Positions 50,006-58,889 of a stretch of 64,000 nucleotides of DNA are shown here, in pieces (the stretch's first letter is position 1; every line of letters starts with the position of its first letter). The translations under genes and the position numbers were made by a program. The notes beneath the pieces are model-generated. The model saw only the letters and a program-made list of their open reading frames with translations. It ran no database searches and was not told the origin of the DNA. This DNA comes from Kitasatospora gansuensis (lineage in GTDB: Bacteria; Actinomycetota; Actinomycetes; Streptomycetales; Streptomycetaceae), in the NCBI RefSeq assembly GCF_014203705.1, contig NZ_JACHJR010000001.1, positions 2,976,001-3,040,000 on the forward strand, written 5' to 3'.

Positions 50006-50794
50006 ATGTCCGACTCCGTGCTGTTCGAACTCGACGGCGGCCTGGCCGTCATCACCATCAACCGGCCCGAGGCGATGAACGCCCTGGACATCGCCACCAA
50101 GGTGGCGCTCCGGGACGCCGTGATCGCGGCGGCCGAGGACAGCGCCGTCCGGGCGCTGCTGCTCACCGGTGCGGGCGAGAAGGCGTTCTGCGTCGGCCAG
50201 GACCTCAAGGAGCACCTCGGACTGCTGGGCACCAGCGACGCACCGCTGAAGACCGTCGCCGAGCACTACAACCCGCTGGTCCGGGCGCTGGCCGGGATGA
50301 ACAAGCCGACCGTCGCGGCGGTCGGCGGGGTCGCCGCCGGCGCCGGGGCCTCGCTCGCCTTCGCCTGCGACTTCCGGATCGTGGCCGACACCGCGGGCTT
50401 CAACACCTCGTTCGCCGGGGTCGCGCTGACCGCCGACTCGGGCGCCTCCTGGACACTTCCCCGGCTGGTCGGGCACGCCCGGGCGACCGAGCTGCTGATG
50501 TTCCCGCGCACCGTGAAGGCGGCCGAGGCGGCCGAGCTCGGGCTGGCCACCAAGGTCGTCCCGTCGGCCGAACTGGCCGCTACCGCACGGGAGTTCGCCC
50601 AGCGACTGGCGCAGGGGCCGACGGTCGCGTTCGGCGCGATCAAGACCGCGCTCGCCTACGGGGCCACCCACACCCTGAGCGAACTCCTCGACAAGGAGGA
50701 CGAACTCCAGACCCTGGCCGGCGCCAGCGAGGACCACCGCATCGCGGTGAACGCCTTCATCGCCAAGGAAGCCCCGGTGTACCTCGGCCGCTAG
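50006..50794 (+). CDS. Enoyl-CoA hydratase/isomerase family protein
   Basis: A 262-aa crotonase-fold enzyme acting on acyl-CoA thioesters. Oxyanion-hole regions: EKAFCVGQDLKEH (about 60-72) and AAVGGVAAGAGASLAFACDF (about 105-125). The segment FAGVALTADSGASWTLPRLV has a conserved Asp typical of isomerase-type members such as PaaG. ATG at 50006 has AGGGAG nine bases upstream; the longer frame from 49781 is not conserved. It stands alone, followed by repeat copy 5. Confidence 0.92.
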   Translation: MSDSVLFELDGGLAVITINRPEAMNALDIATKVALRDAVIAAAEDSAVRALLLTGAGEKAFCVGQDLKEHLGLLGTSDAPLKTVAEHYNPLVRALAGMNKPTVAAVGGVAAGAGASLAFACDFRIVADTAGFNTSFAGVALTADSGASWTLPRLVGHARATELLMFPRTVKAAEAAELGLATKVVPSAELAATAREFAQRLAQGPTVAFGAIKTALAYGATHTLSELLDKEDELQTLAGASEDHRIAVNAFIAKEAPVYLGR

Positions 50795-50798
50795 ACCT

Positions 50799-50930
50799 CC
50801 GGGCATCAGCCACCAGGGGCCCGGGGAACGGCGGCGCCGACCTCAGGAGCGTTCAACGTGCGTGCAGGGTCAGGCACTTTCGCATTTTGACCCGCCAGCC
50901 ACGAACCGTCGCAGTTCCCCGAGCCCCTGG
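50799..50930 (-). repeat. Interspersed repeat, copy 5 (reverse orientation)
   Basis: Read on the minus strand: arm CCAGGGGCTCGGGGAACTGC (from 50930), GGGTCAAAATGCGAAAG, GTGCCTGACC, module CACGTTGAACGCTCCTGAGG, and the arm GTTCCCCGGGCCCCTGGTGG continuing into CTGATGCCCGG as in copy 2. It lies between the hydratase stop and the tagI stop, convergent genes. Confidence 0.9.
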
Positions 50931-50940
50931 CGTGTGCCAA

Positions 50941-51510
50941 CTAACGTGCGTGACAGTCGATCAGGTGGTCGTTGACCAGCCCGCACGCCTGCATCAGCGC
51001 GTACGCCGTGGTCGGCCCGACGAAGCGGAAGCCCTGCTTCTTGAGTTCCTTGGCCAGCGCCGTGGACTCCGGCGTCACCGCCGGTACGTCCGCGAGCGTG
51101 CGCGGCGCCGGCCGGGAGCCGGGCTCGACCGCGAACCGCCAGATCAACGCGTCCAGCCCGCCGTCCAGTTCGCGGGCGACCCGGGCGTTGGCGATGGTGG
51201 CCGCGATCTTGGCCCGGTTCCGGATGATGCCGGTGTCCTGGAGCAGCCGCTCGGCGTCCGCCTCGTCGAACTCCGCCACCCTGGCGATCTCGAAGCCGGC
51301 GAACGCGGCCCGGAAGCCCTCCCGGCGGCGCAGGATGGTGATCCAGGACAGCCCGGACTGGAACGCCTCCAGGGCGACCCGCTCGAACAGCGCGTCGTCG
51401 CCGTGCACCGGCCGGCCCCACTCGGTGTCGTGGTAGACCCGGTAGTCGTCCGTCGAGTCGCCCCAGCCGCAGCGCAGCAGGCCGTCCACACCCGGCACCG
51501 CGCCGGTCAC
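50941..51510 (-). CDS. tagI: DNA-3-methyladenine glycosylase I
   Basis: Base-excision-repair glycosylase of 189 aa that removes 3-methyladenine. The family zinc site is formed by Cys and His of LRCGWG and YHDTEWGRP at the N-terminus and by LIDCH at the C-terminus. The substrate pocket lies in ALFERVALEAFQSGLSWITI and LLQDTGIIRNRAKI; FRFVGPTTAYALMQACGLVNDH is also characteristic. GTG at 51510 overlaps the stop of the DivIVA-domain gene (GTGA). Its stop lies 10 bases from repeat copy 5. Confidence 0.93.
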   Translation of the reverse strand: MTGAVPGVDGLLRCGWGDSTDDYRVYHDTEWGRPVHGDDALFERVALEAFQSGLSWITILRRREGFRAAFAGFEIARVAEFDEADAERLLQDTGIIRNRAKIAATIANARVARELDGGLDALIWRFAVEPGSRPAPRTLADVPAVTPESTALAKELKKQGFRFVGPTTAYALMQACGLVNDHLIDCHAR

Positions 51511-51893
51511 TGCCCGGCCTCGCCGTCCTGGTGGTTGGTCACCTTGGCGAACTCCTCCAGGCCGGGCAGCGGCTCCTCGCCCTCGGGCGTGTTCGCCTCC
51601 ACCGCGCCGACCAGTACGGCGGCGGCCTCCAGCTCGGCGATCCGGGAGTCGCGCAGCGCGAGTTCGGCGCCGAGCCGGTCGAGCACGTCGTCGACCTCGT
51701 CCATCCGGTAGCCGCGGATGGCCATCGGCAGCCGGATCTCGTCCACGTCGGTCCGGCTCAACGGCCGGTCCTGCGGCAGTCGCGCCGCGATCCGGTCGTG
51801 CACCGCCTCGGGAAGGGTTCCGCCGCCGCCCAGGGCCACCAGTGCGGTTCCACCGACCACCACGGCCATCGCCACCACGACCAACCAGAACAC
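51507..51893 (-). CDS. Membrane-anchored DivIVA-domain protein
   Basis: A 128-aa protein with one N-terminal helix (MFWLVVVAMAVVVGGTALVAL). It then has a DivIVA-like segment IRLPMAIRGYRMDEVDDVLD and a short coiled coil (RLGAELALRDSRIAELEAA), with an acidic tail. DivIVA domains mark poles and curved membranes; a small member could recruit neighbours to the membrane. It overlaps tagI and is divergent from the folP-like gene. As I recall, Rv1209 holds the corresponding place in M. tuberculosis. Confidence 0.8.
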   Translation of the reverse strand: MFWLVVVAMAVVVGGTALVALGGGGTLPEAVHDRIAARLPQDRPLSRTDVDEIRLPMAIRGYRMDEVDDVLDRLGAELALRDSRIAELEAAAVLVGAVEANTPEGEEPLPGLEEFAKVTNHQDGEAGQ

Positions 51894-51999
51894 GAGCTGT
51901 CCTCCAGTACCTTCCGGTGGACCCGGCGAGAGATGGGATCATGGTCCCGAACAGACCGGGCCCATCATTGCACCCGGGCGAGCTGTGGAGGAGACACCG

Positions 52000-52863
52000 G
52001 TGGCACTCCGTCTGGGCCCACGAGAATTCGGCGACGACGAGCTGGTGATCATGGCCATCGTCAACCGCACTCCCGACTCGTTCTTCGACCGCGGCGCGAC
52101 CTTCGCCGACGAGGCCGCGTTCGCCGCCGCGGACCGGGCGGTGGCCGAGGGCGCGGCGATCCTGGACATCGGCGGCGTGAAGGCCGGGCCCGGCGAGGAG
52201 GTGACGGTCGAGGAGGAGCTGCGCCGGACCGTCCCGTTCGTGGCCGAGCTGAGGAAGCGTCACCCCGAGGCCGTGATCAGCGTCGACACCTGGCGGCACG
52301 AGGTCGGCGAGGCGGTCTGCGAGGTCGGCGCCGACCTGCTGAACGACGCCTGGGGCGGGGTCGACCCGAAGCTGGCCGAGGTCGCGGCCCGGTACGACGT
52401 CGGCCTGGTCTGCACCCACGCCGGCGGGGCGGAGCCCCGGACCCGGCCGCACCGGGTCGGGTACGACGACGTGATGGCCGACATCCTGCGAGTCACCGTC
52501 GGGCTGGCCGAGCGGGCCGCCGGGCTCGGGGTGCGCCGGGACGCGCTGATCATCGACCCCGGTCACGACTTCGGCAAGAACACCCGGCACTCGCTGGAGG
52601 CGACCCGCCGCCTGCCGGAGATGACCGCGACCGGCTTCCCGGTGCTGGTCTCGCTCTCCAACAAGGACTTCGTCGGCGAGACCCTGGACCGCCCGGTCGA
52701 CGAGCGCCTGCTCGGCACCCTGGCCACCACCGCGGTCTCCGCCTGGCTCGGCGCCCGGATCTACCGCGCCCACCAGGTCGCCGAGACCCGCCAGGTCCTC
52801 GACATGGTCGCCGCCATCCAGGGCACCCGCCCCCCGGCCGTCGCCCGCCGCGGGCTCGCCTGA
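52000..52863 (+). CDS. Dihydropteroate synthase family protein (FolP2-like)
   Basis: A 287-aa TIM-barrel protein of the pterin-binding family. Conserved patches: VIMAIVNRTPDSFFDRG (about 17-33), ILDIGGVKAGPG, VISVDTWRHEV, LNDAWGG, THAGG, LIIDPGHDFGKNTRHSLEAT and GFPVLVSLSNKDFVGE. The context (tagI, DivIVA, LOG, dapE) matches mycobacterial folP2, whose product I recall as not replacing the true folate enzyme. It may thus lack dihydropteroate synthase activity. GTG at 52000 has GGAGGAG six bases upstream. Repeat copy 6 follows. Confidence 0.88.
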   Translation: MALRLGPREFGDDELVIMAIVNRTPDSFFDRGATFADEAAFAAADRAVAEGAAILDIGGVKAGPGEEVTVEEELRRTVPFVAELRKRHPEAVISVDTWRHEVGEAVCEVGADLLNDAWGGVDPKLAEVAARYDVGLVCTHAGGAEPRTRPHRVGYDDVMADILRVTVGLAERAAGLGVRRDALIIDPGHDFGKNTRHSLEATRRLPEMTATGFPVLVSLSNKDFVGETLDRPVDERLLGTLATTAVSAWLGARIYRAHQVAETRQVLDMVAAIQGTRPPAVARRGLA

Positions 52864-52881
52864 GGCACACGCTTCGGAAGA

Positions 52882-52997
52882 CAGGGGCTCGGGGAACTGC
52901 GAGGAGATCTGGCGTGCGGGTCAAAATGCAAAGTGCCTGACCATATACGCACGTTGAACGCTCCTGAGGTCGGCGTCGCAGTTCCCCGAGCCCCTGG
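52882..52997 (+). repeat. Interspersed repeat, copy 6
   Basis: Left arm CAGGGGCTCGGGGAACTGCG, GGGTCAAAATGCAAAG (one base of the core changed), GTGCCTGACC, module CACGTTGAACGCTCCTGAGG, right arm CAGTTCCCCGAGCCCCTGG. The left flank TTCGGAAGA is shared with copy 8. It lies between the convergent folP-like and LOG genes. Confidence 0.9.
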
Positions 52998-53012
52998 TGG
53001 TGCGACCGGGCG

Positions 53013-53819
53013 TCAGATCTCGGTTGCGGGTTGCCGGCTCTCCGCGATGATCTTGAGGACATCGTCGATCTCGTCGGTGACGTGGAAGAGCTCCAGGTCG
53101 TGCGCACTCGCCTTGCCCTGCGCGACCAGGGTGTCCCGCAGCCAGTCGACCAGCCCGCCCCAGTACGCCGAGCCGAACAGGATCACCGGGAAGCGCGTGA
53201 CCTTCTTCGTCTGCACCAGGGTGAGCGCCTCGAACAGCTCGTCCAGCGTGCCGAGTCCGCCGGGCAGCACCACGAACCCCTGCGCGTACTTCACGAACAT
53301 CGTCTTGCGGACGAAGAAGTAGCGGAAGTTCAGCCCGAGGTCGACGAACTCGTTCAGCCCCTGCTCGAAGGGGAGCTCGATGCCGAGCCCGACCGAGAGG
53401 CCGCCGGCCTCGGAGGCGCCCCGGTTGGCCGCCTCCATCGCGCCGGGCCCGCCGCCGGTGATGACCGCGTAGCCCGCGTCCACCAGGGCCCGGCCGATGG
53501 CCACTCCGGCCGCGTACTCGGGTGAGTCCACCGGGGTCCGGGCGGAGCCGAACACGCTGATGGCGGGCGGGAGTTCGGCCAGGGCGCCGAAGCCTTCGAC
53601 GAACTCGGAGGTGATCCGCCAGACCCGCCAGGGGTCGGTGTGCAGCCAGTCGGTCGGGCCGGTGGTGTCCAGCAGTCGCTGGTCGGTGGTGCTGGTGCCG
53701 ACCTGGTCCCGACGGAGCAGGACCGGGCCCTTCCGCTTCTCCGGAACGTTCTTCCGCTCGGGGTCCTGGCCCTGGTCAGGGCTGTCCCCGTAGTGCTTTT
53801 CGTCTCCAGTGCCTGTCAT
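53013..53819 (-). CDS. LOG family protein (TIGR00730 type)
   Basis: A 268-aa Rossmann-like protein. It has GGGPGAMEAANRGA (about 120-133) and the hallmark LPGGLGTLDELFEAL (about 190-204), with SVFGSARTPVDSPEY at the strand start. Many members are cytokinin-activating nucleotide 5'-monophosphate nucleosidases (LOG) or AMP nucleosidases. The N-terminal 60 residues are a charged extension. ATG at 53819 is used. It lies between folP-like and dapE genes, as in mycobacteria (Rv1205 by recollection). Confidence 0.9.
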   Translation of the reverse strand: MTGTGDEKHYGDSPDQGQDPERKNVPEKRKGPVLLRRDQVGTSTTDQRLLDTTGPTDWLHTDPWRVWRITSEFVEGFGALAELPPAISVFGSARTPVDSPEYAAGVAIGRALVDAGYAVITGGGPGAMEAANRGASEAGGLSVGLGIELPFEQGLNEFVDLGLNFRYFFVRKTMFVKYAQGFVVLPGGLGTLDELFEALTLVQTKKVTRFPVILFGSAYWGGLVDWLRDTLVAQGKASAHDLELFHVTDEIDDVLKIIAESRQPATEI

Positions 53820-53883
53820 GACGAAACCCTACGCCCGTTGTTCCCCGAATTCGGGGAACAACGGAAGGTACGTCGGATGACGG

Positions 53884-54972
53884 TCAGTTGGCCGTCAGCC
53901 AGGCCCGCAGCCGGGCCTCCACCTCGGCGATGGCGGCGAGCGAGCAGTGCTCGTCGCGCTTGTGCGCCAGATTCGGGTCGCCGGGGCCGTAGTTGACCGC
54001 CGGGACGCCGAGTGCGCTGAACCGGGCCACGTCGGTCCAGCCGAACTTGGCCCTGGCCTCGCCGCCGACCGCGGCCAGGAAGGCCCGGGCCGCGGGCTGG
54101 TCGAGACCGGGCAGCGCACCGGGGGCGGAGTCGGTGACCACCACCTCGAAGCCCGCCAGCACCTCCCGGACGTGCTCGACGGCCTCCGCCTCCGTACGGT
54201 CGGGCGCGTAGCGGAAGTTGACGTGCACCACGCACTCGTCCGGGATCACGTTGGCGGCCACCCCGCCGCTGATCAGGTTGGCGTTCAGACCCTCGCGGTA
54301 CTCCAGGCCGTCGATCTCGACCCGGCGCGGCTGGTACGCCTCGAGCCGCCGCAGCACCTCGCCGGCCTTGTGGATGGCGTTGTCGCCGAGCCAGCTGCGG
54401 GCCGAGTGAGCGCGCGTGCCGGTCAGCTTCACGTCGACCCGCAGGGTGCCCTGGCAGCCGCCCTCGACCATCGCGCCGCTGGGCTCCATCAGGACCGCGA
54501 AGTCGGCCGCCAGCCAGTCGGGGTGACGGGCCACCAGGTGGCCGAGGCCGTTCCGGGACGCCTCGATCTCCTCGCAGTCGTAGAACACGAAGGTGAGGTC
54601 GCGGTTCGGGTCCGGCAGGGTGGCGGCCAGCCGGAGCTGAACGGCGACGCCGGACTTCATGTCGGAGGTGCCGCAGCCGTACAGCAGGTCGCCCTCGACG
54701 TGCGAGGGCACGTTGTCGGCGATCGGCACGGTGTCCAGGTGCCCGGCCAGCAGCACCCGCTCGGACCGGCCGAGGTTCGTCCGGGCCACCACGTTGTTGC
54801 CGTACCGGTCGACGGTCAGGTGCGGGTACGCCCGCAGTGCCGCCTCCACCGCGTCGGCGAGCGGGCCCTCGCTCCCGCTGACGGAGGGGAAGTCGACCAG
54901 CCTGGCGGTCAGCGTGCCGCCGTCGAGGCCGAGGTCGAGGCTCTGGTGCAGGGAGATCTCAGGGCTGGTCAT
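53884..54972 (-). CDS. dapE: Succinyl-diaminopimelate desuccinylase
   Basis: Zinc metallohydrolase of 362 aa in the lysine/diaminopimelate pathway; it releases LL-diaminopimelate for cell wall and lysine synthesis. Metal-site regions: [54 protein letters not shown] and the final [13 protein letters not shown]. The lid domain contains [23 protein letters not shown] at 54972 is the start. The dapC gene lies 2.3 kb away in the same direction. Divergent from the lytic-transglycosylase-like gene. Confidence 0.93.
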   Translation of the reverse strand: MTSPEISLHQSLDLGLDGGTLTARLVDFPSVSGSEGPLADAVEAALRAYPHLTVDRYGNNVVARTNLGRSERVLLAGHLDTVPIADNVPSHVEGDLLYGCGTSDMKSGVAVQLRLAATLPDPNRDLTFVFYDCEEIEASRNGLGHLVARHPDWLAADFAVLMEPSGAMVEGGCQGTLRVDVKLTGTRAHSARSWLGDNAIHKAGEVLRRLEAYQPRRVEIDGLEYREGLNANLISGGVAANVIPDECVVHVNFRYAPDRTEAEAVEHVREVLAGFEVVVTDSAPGALPGLDQPAARAFLAAVGGEARAKFGWTDVARFSALGVPAVNYGPGDPNLAHKRDEHCSLAAIAEVEARLRAWLTAN

Positions 54973-55071
54973 GGCGGCCAGCGTAATATCCGCCGCTGCA
55001 ACCACCCGCACCGCACAGCCGTCCGAGTGGGTACGGTGTGCGGGCGAGAACGCGAGGCGAGAGGGGTAGTG

Positions 55072-56013
55072 GTGGCCGAGACTGCGGCAGAGGAAACGAC
55101 GACGGTCCGTCGGCGTCGGCCGGTGGGCCGGGTGCTGATCGGGCTCACCGCTCTCGCGGTGCTCGCGGGCACCGTGCTCTTCCTCAACCGGGACAAGCTG
55201 ATCCCGCCGCCCGAGGGCTGCACGGTGGCCACCGGTACGGGCAAGGGCGACCTCGAGCTCGCCCAGGCCGCCAACGCCGCCACCATCACCGCCGTGGCAC
55301 TCTCCCGCGGCCTGCCCGAGCGGGCCGTCACCATCGCGCTGGCCACCGCGATGCAGGAGTCGAAGATCCACAACCTGAGCGGCGGCGACCGCGACTCGGT
55401 CGGCCTGTTCCAGCAGCGCCCGTCGCAGGGCTGGGGCACCGTCGAGCAGATCAAGGACCCGGTGTACGCCACCAACAAGTTCCTGGACGGTCTGGTCAAG
55501 GTGCCCGGCTACGCCCGGCTGCCGCTCACCGACGCGGCCCAGGAGGTGCAGCGCAGCGGTTTCCCGCAGGCGTACGCCAAGCACGAGACCAACGCGACCC
55601 TGCTCGCCTCGGCCCTGACCGGCCGGGAGCCCGCCGCGCTGAGCTGCGTGGTGCACGACCTCGCGGCCACCACCGCGGCCGCCAACGAGGGCCAGCCGCA
55701 GCCGAGCCTGGCCGACCGGGCCCGCCGGGAGTTCGGCAAGCTGGTCACCGCCACGCCGGTCCCGCCGGCCGGCAAGGAGACCCGGACCGGACTGGCGCTG
55801 ACCCCGCAGGCCGGGGCCGCGCAGCGGCAGACCGGCTGGGCGCTGGCCCAGTGGGCGGTGGCGCAGGCCGGGGACCTGGGAATCGGTCAGGTGTCCTACG
55901 ACGGCAAGGTCTGGAAGGTCGACAAGCCCGCCGACGGCTGGCAGTCGAAGGGCGCCGAGGGCGCCGGCGCGGACCGGGTGCTGATCACACTGGGTGCCCC
56001 GAAGTCCGGTTGA
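55072..56013 (+). CDS. Membrane-anchored lytic-transglycosylase-like protein
   Basis: A 313-aa protein with a short cytoplasmic start (VRRRRPVGR), one N-terminal helix ([18 protein letters not shown]) and an external domain. [20 protein letters not shown] and [20 protein letters not shown] resemble the active-site region of lysozyme-like transglycosylases (catalytic Glu in MQES). The conserved Cys in EGCTVA and LSCVVHD may pair. Databases often call streptomycete relatives 'heavy metal transporter', which nothing here supports. GTG at 55072 has GAGGGG five bases upstream. Confidence 0.75.
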   Translation: MAETAAEETTTVRRRRPVGRVLIGLTALAVLAGTVLFLNRDKLIPPPEGCTVATGTGKGDLELAQAANAATITAVALSRGLPERAVTIALATAMQESKIHNLSGGDRDSVGLFQQRPSQGWGTVEQIKDPVYATNKFLDGLVKVPGYARLPLTDAAQEVQRSGFPQAYAKHETNATLLASALTGREPAALSCVVHDLAATTAAANEGQPQPSLADRARREFGKLVTATPVPPAGKETRTGLALTPQAGAAQRQTGWALAQWAVAQAGDLGIGQVSYDGKVWKVDKPADGWQSKGAEGAGADRVLITLGAPKSG

Positions 56014-56329
56014 CGCACTGGTGCGCTACCACCGGCCGACCGGGTGATTCGGGTCAATCCTGGTGGACGGCTCCGGGTGTCCAGGCTGACTGATCGACCG
56101 TCTCCGTACTTTCCTTGTGCGCCAAGGGGCGTGACGTTTCCTCACCCTTCGCCGAATGGGGTGAAATGTCGCGAATGTCGGAAAGAGGATCGTCCGATCT
56201 TTGCCGACCCTTGACCATCGGACGGCGAAACCTTCTGGCGGCTCCAGCGGTAATAACGTCGTCCGCCCGACGGACACCCCTGGCCCGAGCACGTGCACAG
56301 CCGGGGGGACCTCACCTCTTAGGAGCACC
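56014..56329 (+). other. Intergenic region, promoter of the secreted protein gene
   Basis: No gene is supported. It contains a small hairpin (CCTTG-TGCGC-CAAGG, 56113-56127) that could end the upstream transcript, a TTGACC hexamer at 56211 and TAATAA at 56251. The last two are not correctly spaced with each other. AGGAG stands four bases before the ATG at 56330. Confidence 0.35.
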
Positions 56330-57067
56330 ATGTCTCTCCCCCTCACGCGCCGGATCGCCCAGGCCGCGCTGCTCGTTGCCGCCGCCGCGACCCCGATGGC
56401 CGCAGCAGGCGCGGCGTCCGCCGCCGACCTGGTGCCGCCGACCGACCTGGGGGCCGGGCTGAGCCAGCTCGACCAGCCGAACGCGACGCTCCAGGGGGCC
56501 ACCCACGACGCCGGCCACGCCGCCGCCAACACCACCGCGGCCACCGTGCAGACCGGTGTCCCGGCCACCGCCGACGTCGCGGGCAAGGCCGTCGCGGGCG
56601 CCCTGCCGGACGCCGACCAGACCCTCGGCAAGGTGGCCGCCCCGGCCGCCAAGACCACCGAGACCGCGGGCGTCCTGGCCGCCGTCGCCGGCAAGGCCGC
56701 CCCCGCCCTGGTCGACCGCCTCGCCCCCGCCGTCACCGACAAGGTGCCGCACCTGCCCGGCTCCCCCGCCGCCGGCACCCGCAGCGCCGCCGTCCCCGGC
56801 CTCCCGCTCGGCCAGCTCACCTCGGGCTCGCTCACCGGCCTCGCCTCCAGCGCCCTGCCCACCGGCGGCATGCCCGACACCCACCAGGTCACCGGGGCCC
56901 TCCCGGCCGGTCTGGGCAGCGCCCTGCCCGACCTCGGCAAGCTCCCGGTCGACACCCAGGACCCGACCGACGGCAGCAACCGCCTCGGCGGCGCCGGCAA
57001 CCCGCTCGGCGCGGTCACCGGCCTCCTCGGCGGCGGCCTCCCGGGCGGCCTGCCCCTCGGCGGCTGA
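56330..57067 (+). CDS. Secreted Ala/Gly/Pro-rich protein
   Basis: A 245-aa protein with a signal peptide (RRIAQAALLVAAAATPMAAA, cleavage likely after ASAADL near residue 30). The rest is low-complexity Ala, Gly, Pro and Leu, ending GGGLPGGLPLGG, with no Cys and no enzymatic motif. Streptomycetes have many such short secreted proteins, some on spores or hyphal surfaces. I cannot name this one. It is monocistronic, with its own terminator at 57082. Confidence 0.75.
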   Translation: MSLPLTRRIAQAALLVAAAATPMAAAGAASAADLVPPTDLGAGLSQLDQPNATLQGATHDAGHAAANTTAATVQTGVPATADVAGKAVAGALPDADQTLGKVAAPAAKTTETAGVLAAVAGKAAPALVDRLAPAVTDKVPHLPGSPAAGTRSAAVPGLPLGQLTSGSLTGLASSALPTGGMPDTHQVTGALPAGLGSALPDLGKLPVDTQDPTDGSNRLGGAGNPLGAVTGLLGGGLPGGLPLGG

Positions 57068-57081
57068 CCCTCCGTCACACC

Positions 57082-57115
57082 GAAGGGCCCCTACCTGTGC
57101 CGGTAGGGGCCCTTC
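57082..57115 (+). terminator. Hairpin terminator after the secreted protein gene
   Basis: Perfect 14-base arms (GAAGGGCCCCTACC and complement) around TGTGCC, 14 bases after the stop codon. Repeat copy 7 begins 30 bases further on. Confidence 0.85.
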
Positions 57116-57144
57116 ACCCTTTGCAGGGCACAAAGTTGCACTAT

Positions 57145-57261
57145 CCAGGGGCTCGGGGAACTGCGAGGAGATCTGGCGCCGGGGTCACAGGCGAAAGTGC
57201 CTGACCACCTACGCGACGATCACCTTGCAGAGGTCGGCGTCGCAGTTCCCCGAGCCCCTGG
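57145..57261 (+). repeat. Interspersed repeat, copy 7
   Basis: Left arm CCAGGGGCTCGGGGAACTGC, GGGTCACAGGCGAAAG, GTGCCTGACC, module GATCACCTTGCAGAGG, right arm CAGTTCCCCGAGCCCCTGG. The left flank TGCACTATCC is shared with copy 4. It lies between the convergent secreted protein and dapC genes, right behind a conventional terminator. Confidence 0.9.
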
Positions 57262-57275
57262 TGGTGCGCAATTGC

Positions 57276-58421
57276 CTAGCGCTTGAGGCGTGCCACGGCT
57301 GCCGCGACGCGTTCGTCGGTAGCCGTGAAGGCCACCCGGACGAACCGGTCACCGGCGGGGCCGTAGAAGTCGCCGGGCGCCACCAGGATGCCCAGGTCGG
57401 CGAGTTCGGCGACGGTCTCCCAGCAGGGCCGGTCCTGGGTCGCCCAGAGGTACAGGCTGGCCTCGGAGTGCTCGATCCGGAAGCCGTACGCCTCCAACGC
57501 CGCCCGCAGCGCCGCCCGGCGAGCCGCGTACCGCTCACGCTGCTCGGCCACGTGCGCGTCGTCGGCCAGCGCAGCGACGGTCGCGGCCTGCACCGGGGCG
57601 GGCACGATCATCCCGCCGTGCTTGCGGATCTCCAGCAACTCCTGGACCACCACCGGGTCCCCCGCCACGAACGAGGCGCGGTAGCCGGCCAGGTTGGACC
57701 GCTTGGAGAGCGAGTGCACGACGAGCAGGCCCTCGTGGTCGCCGCCGCAGACGTCCTGGTTCAGCACCGAGACCGGGTCGGCCTCCCAGCCGAGCTCCAG
57801 GTAGCACTCGTCGCTGACCAGCAGCACCCGGTGCTCCCTGGCCCAGGCCACGGCGTGCCGGAGCTGGTCCGCCGTCAGCACCCGACCGGTCGGGTTGGAC
57901 GGCGAGTTGAGCCAGAGCAGCCGGACCCGGCTGGGGTCGAGCTCGTCCACCGAGTCGTACGCGACCGGCTCGGCCCCGCACAGGCGGGCGCCGACCTCGT
58001 AGGTCGGGTAGGCCAGCGTCGGGTAGGCCACCTGGTCGCCGGGGCCGAGCCCCAACTGGCCGGGCAGCCAGGCCACCAGCTCCTTGGAACCGATGGTCGG
58101 CAGGATCGCCTCCGGGCCGATCTCGGCCCCGAGCCGACGGCGCAGCCAGCCGGCGATCGCCTCGCGGAGCTCCACCGGGCCCCAGACGGTCGGGTAGCCG
58201 GGCGTGTCGGTGGCGGCCGCCAGTGCCTTCTGGATCACCTCGGGAACCGGGTCCACCGGGGTGCCGACGGAGAAGTCGCAGAGTCCGTCCGGGTGGGCCA
58301 GCGCCGTCCGCTTGTACGGCTCCAGCTTGTCCCAGGGGAACGTGGGCAGCAGGTCTGAGACGCGGCGCGCCGCCCCCGGGTGACCCGGAAGCGGCGCGTG
58401 CGTGGTGTCTTCGGTGCTCAC
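57276..58421 (-). CDS. dapC: Succinyldiaminopimelate transaminase
   Basis: PLP-dependent class I aminotransferase of 381 aa for the N-succinyl branch of diaminopimelate synthesis. Features: LWLNSPSNPTGRVLTAD (substrate region), LLVSDECYLELGW (PLP-ring Asp) and the Schiff-base lysine in VVHSLSKRSNLAGYR (about residue 240). The C-terminal FVRVAFT holds the carboxylate-binding Arg. GTG at 58421 starts four bases after fdxA ends. The fdxA-dapC pairing is conserved in actinobacteria, and dapE is nearby. Confidence 0.92.
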   Translation of the reverse strand: MSTEDTTHAPLPGHPGAARRVSDLLPTFPWDKLEPYKRTALAHPDGLCDFSVGTPVDPVPEVIQKALAAATDTPGYPTVWGPVELREAIAGWLRRRLGAEIGPEAILPTIGSKELVAWLPGQLGLGPGDQVAYPTLAYPTYEVGARLCGAEPVAYDSVDELDPSRVRLLWLNSPSNPTGRVLTADQLRHAVAWAREHRVLLVSDECYLELGWEADPVSVLNQDVCGGDHEGLLVVHSLSKRSNLAGYRASFVAGDPVVVQELLEIRKHGGMIVPAPVQAATVAALADDAHVAEQRERYAARRAALRAALEAYGFRIEHSEASLYLWATQDRPCWETVAELADLGILVAPGDFYGPAGDRFVRVAFTATDERVAAAVARLKR

Positions 58422-58425
58422 TTGC

Positions 58426-58758
58426 TCAGTGGCCGCTGTCGGCGTTCTGCGGCGGGAGGGCCGCGATGAACGGGTGGTCCGAGTCGATCAGGCCGAGCTT
58501 GGAGGCACCGCCGGGCGAGCCCAGCTCGTCGAAGAACTCGACGTTGGCCTTGTAGTAGTCCTTCCACTCCTCCGGGGTGTCGTCCTCGTAGAAGATCGCC
58601 TCGACCGGGCACACCGGCTCACAGGCGCCGCAGTCGACACACTCGTCCGGGTGGATGTAGAGCGAACGCTGGCCCTCGTAGATGCAGTCAACAGGGCATT
58701 CTTCGATGCACGCCTTGTCCTTGACGTCGACACAAGGCTGCGCGATGACGTAGGTCAC
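58426..58758 (-). CDS. fdxA: Seven-iron ferredoxin
   Basis: A 110-aa electron carrier with a [3Fe-4S] and a [4Fe-4S] cluster. The N-terminal cysteines are in IAQPCVDVKDKACIEECPVD and the second set in DECVDCGACEPVCPVEAI. The extra residues and long C-terminus (EEWKDYYKANVEFFDELG) are typical of the actinobacterial and Azotobacter FdI type. GTG at 58758 has GAGGAGG nine bases upstream. It is first gene of the fdxA-dapC transcript and divergent from the GNAT gene. Confidence 0.95.
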   Translation of the reverse strand: MTYVIAQPCVDVKDKACIEECPVDCIYEGQRSLYIHPDECVDCGACEPVCPVEAIFYEDDTPEEWKDYYKANVEFFDELGSPGGASKLGLIDSDHPFIAALPPQNADSGH

Positions 58759-58889
58759 GCTGTCGTTCCTCCTCGGTTGGGCGTGGCAGCCCAAACTAAT
58801 TGCTTGCGTGCGCGGATACGCGCGGCGTCGTCGATGCCCGCCCCTAGTATCGCGGGTCAGAGACCGCAAATGCACAGGAGGTGCCCTTG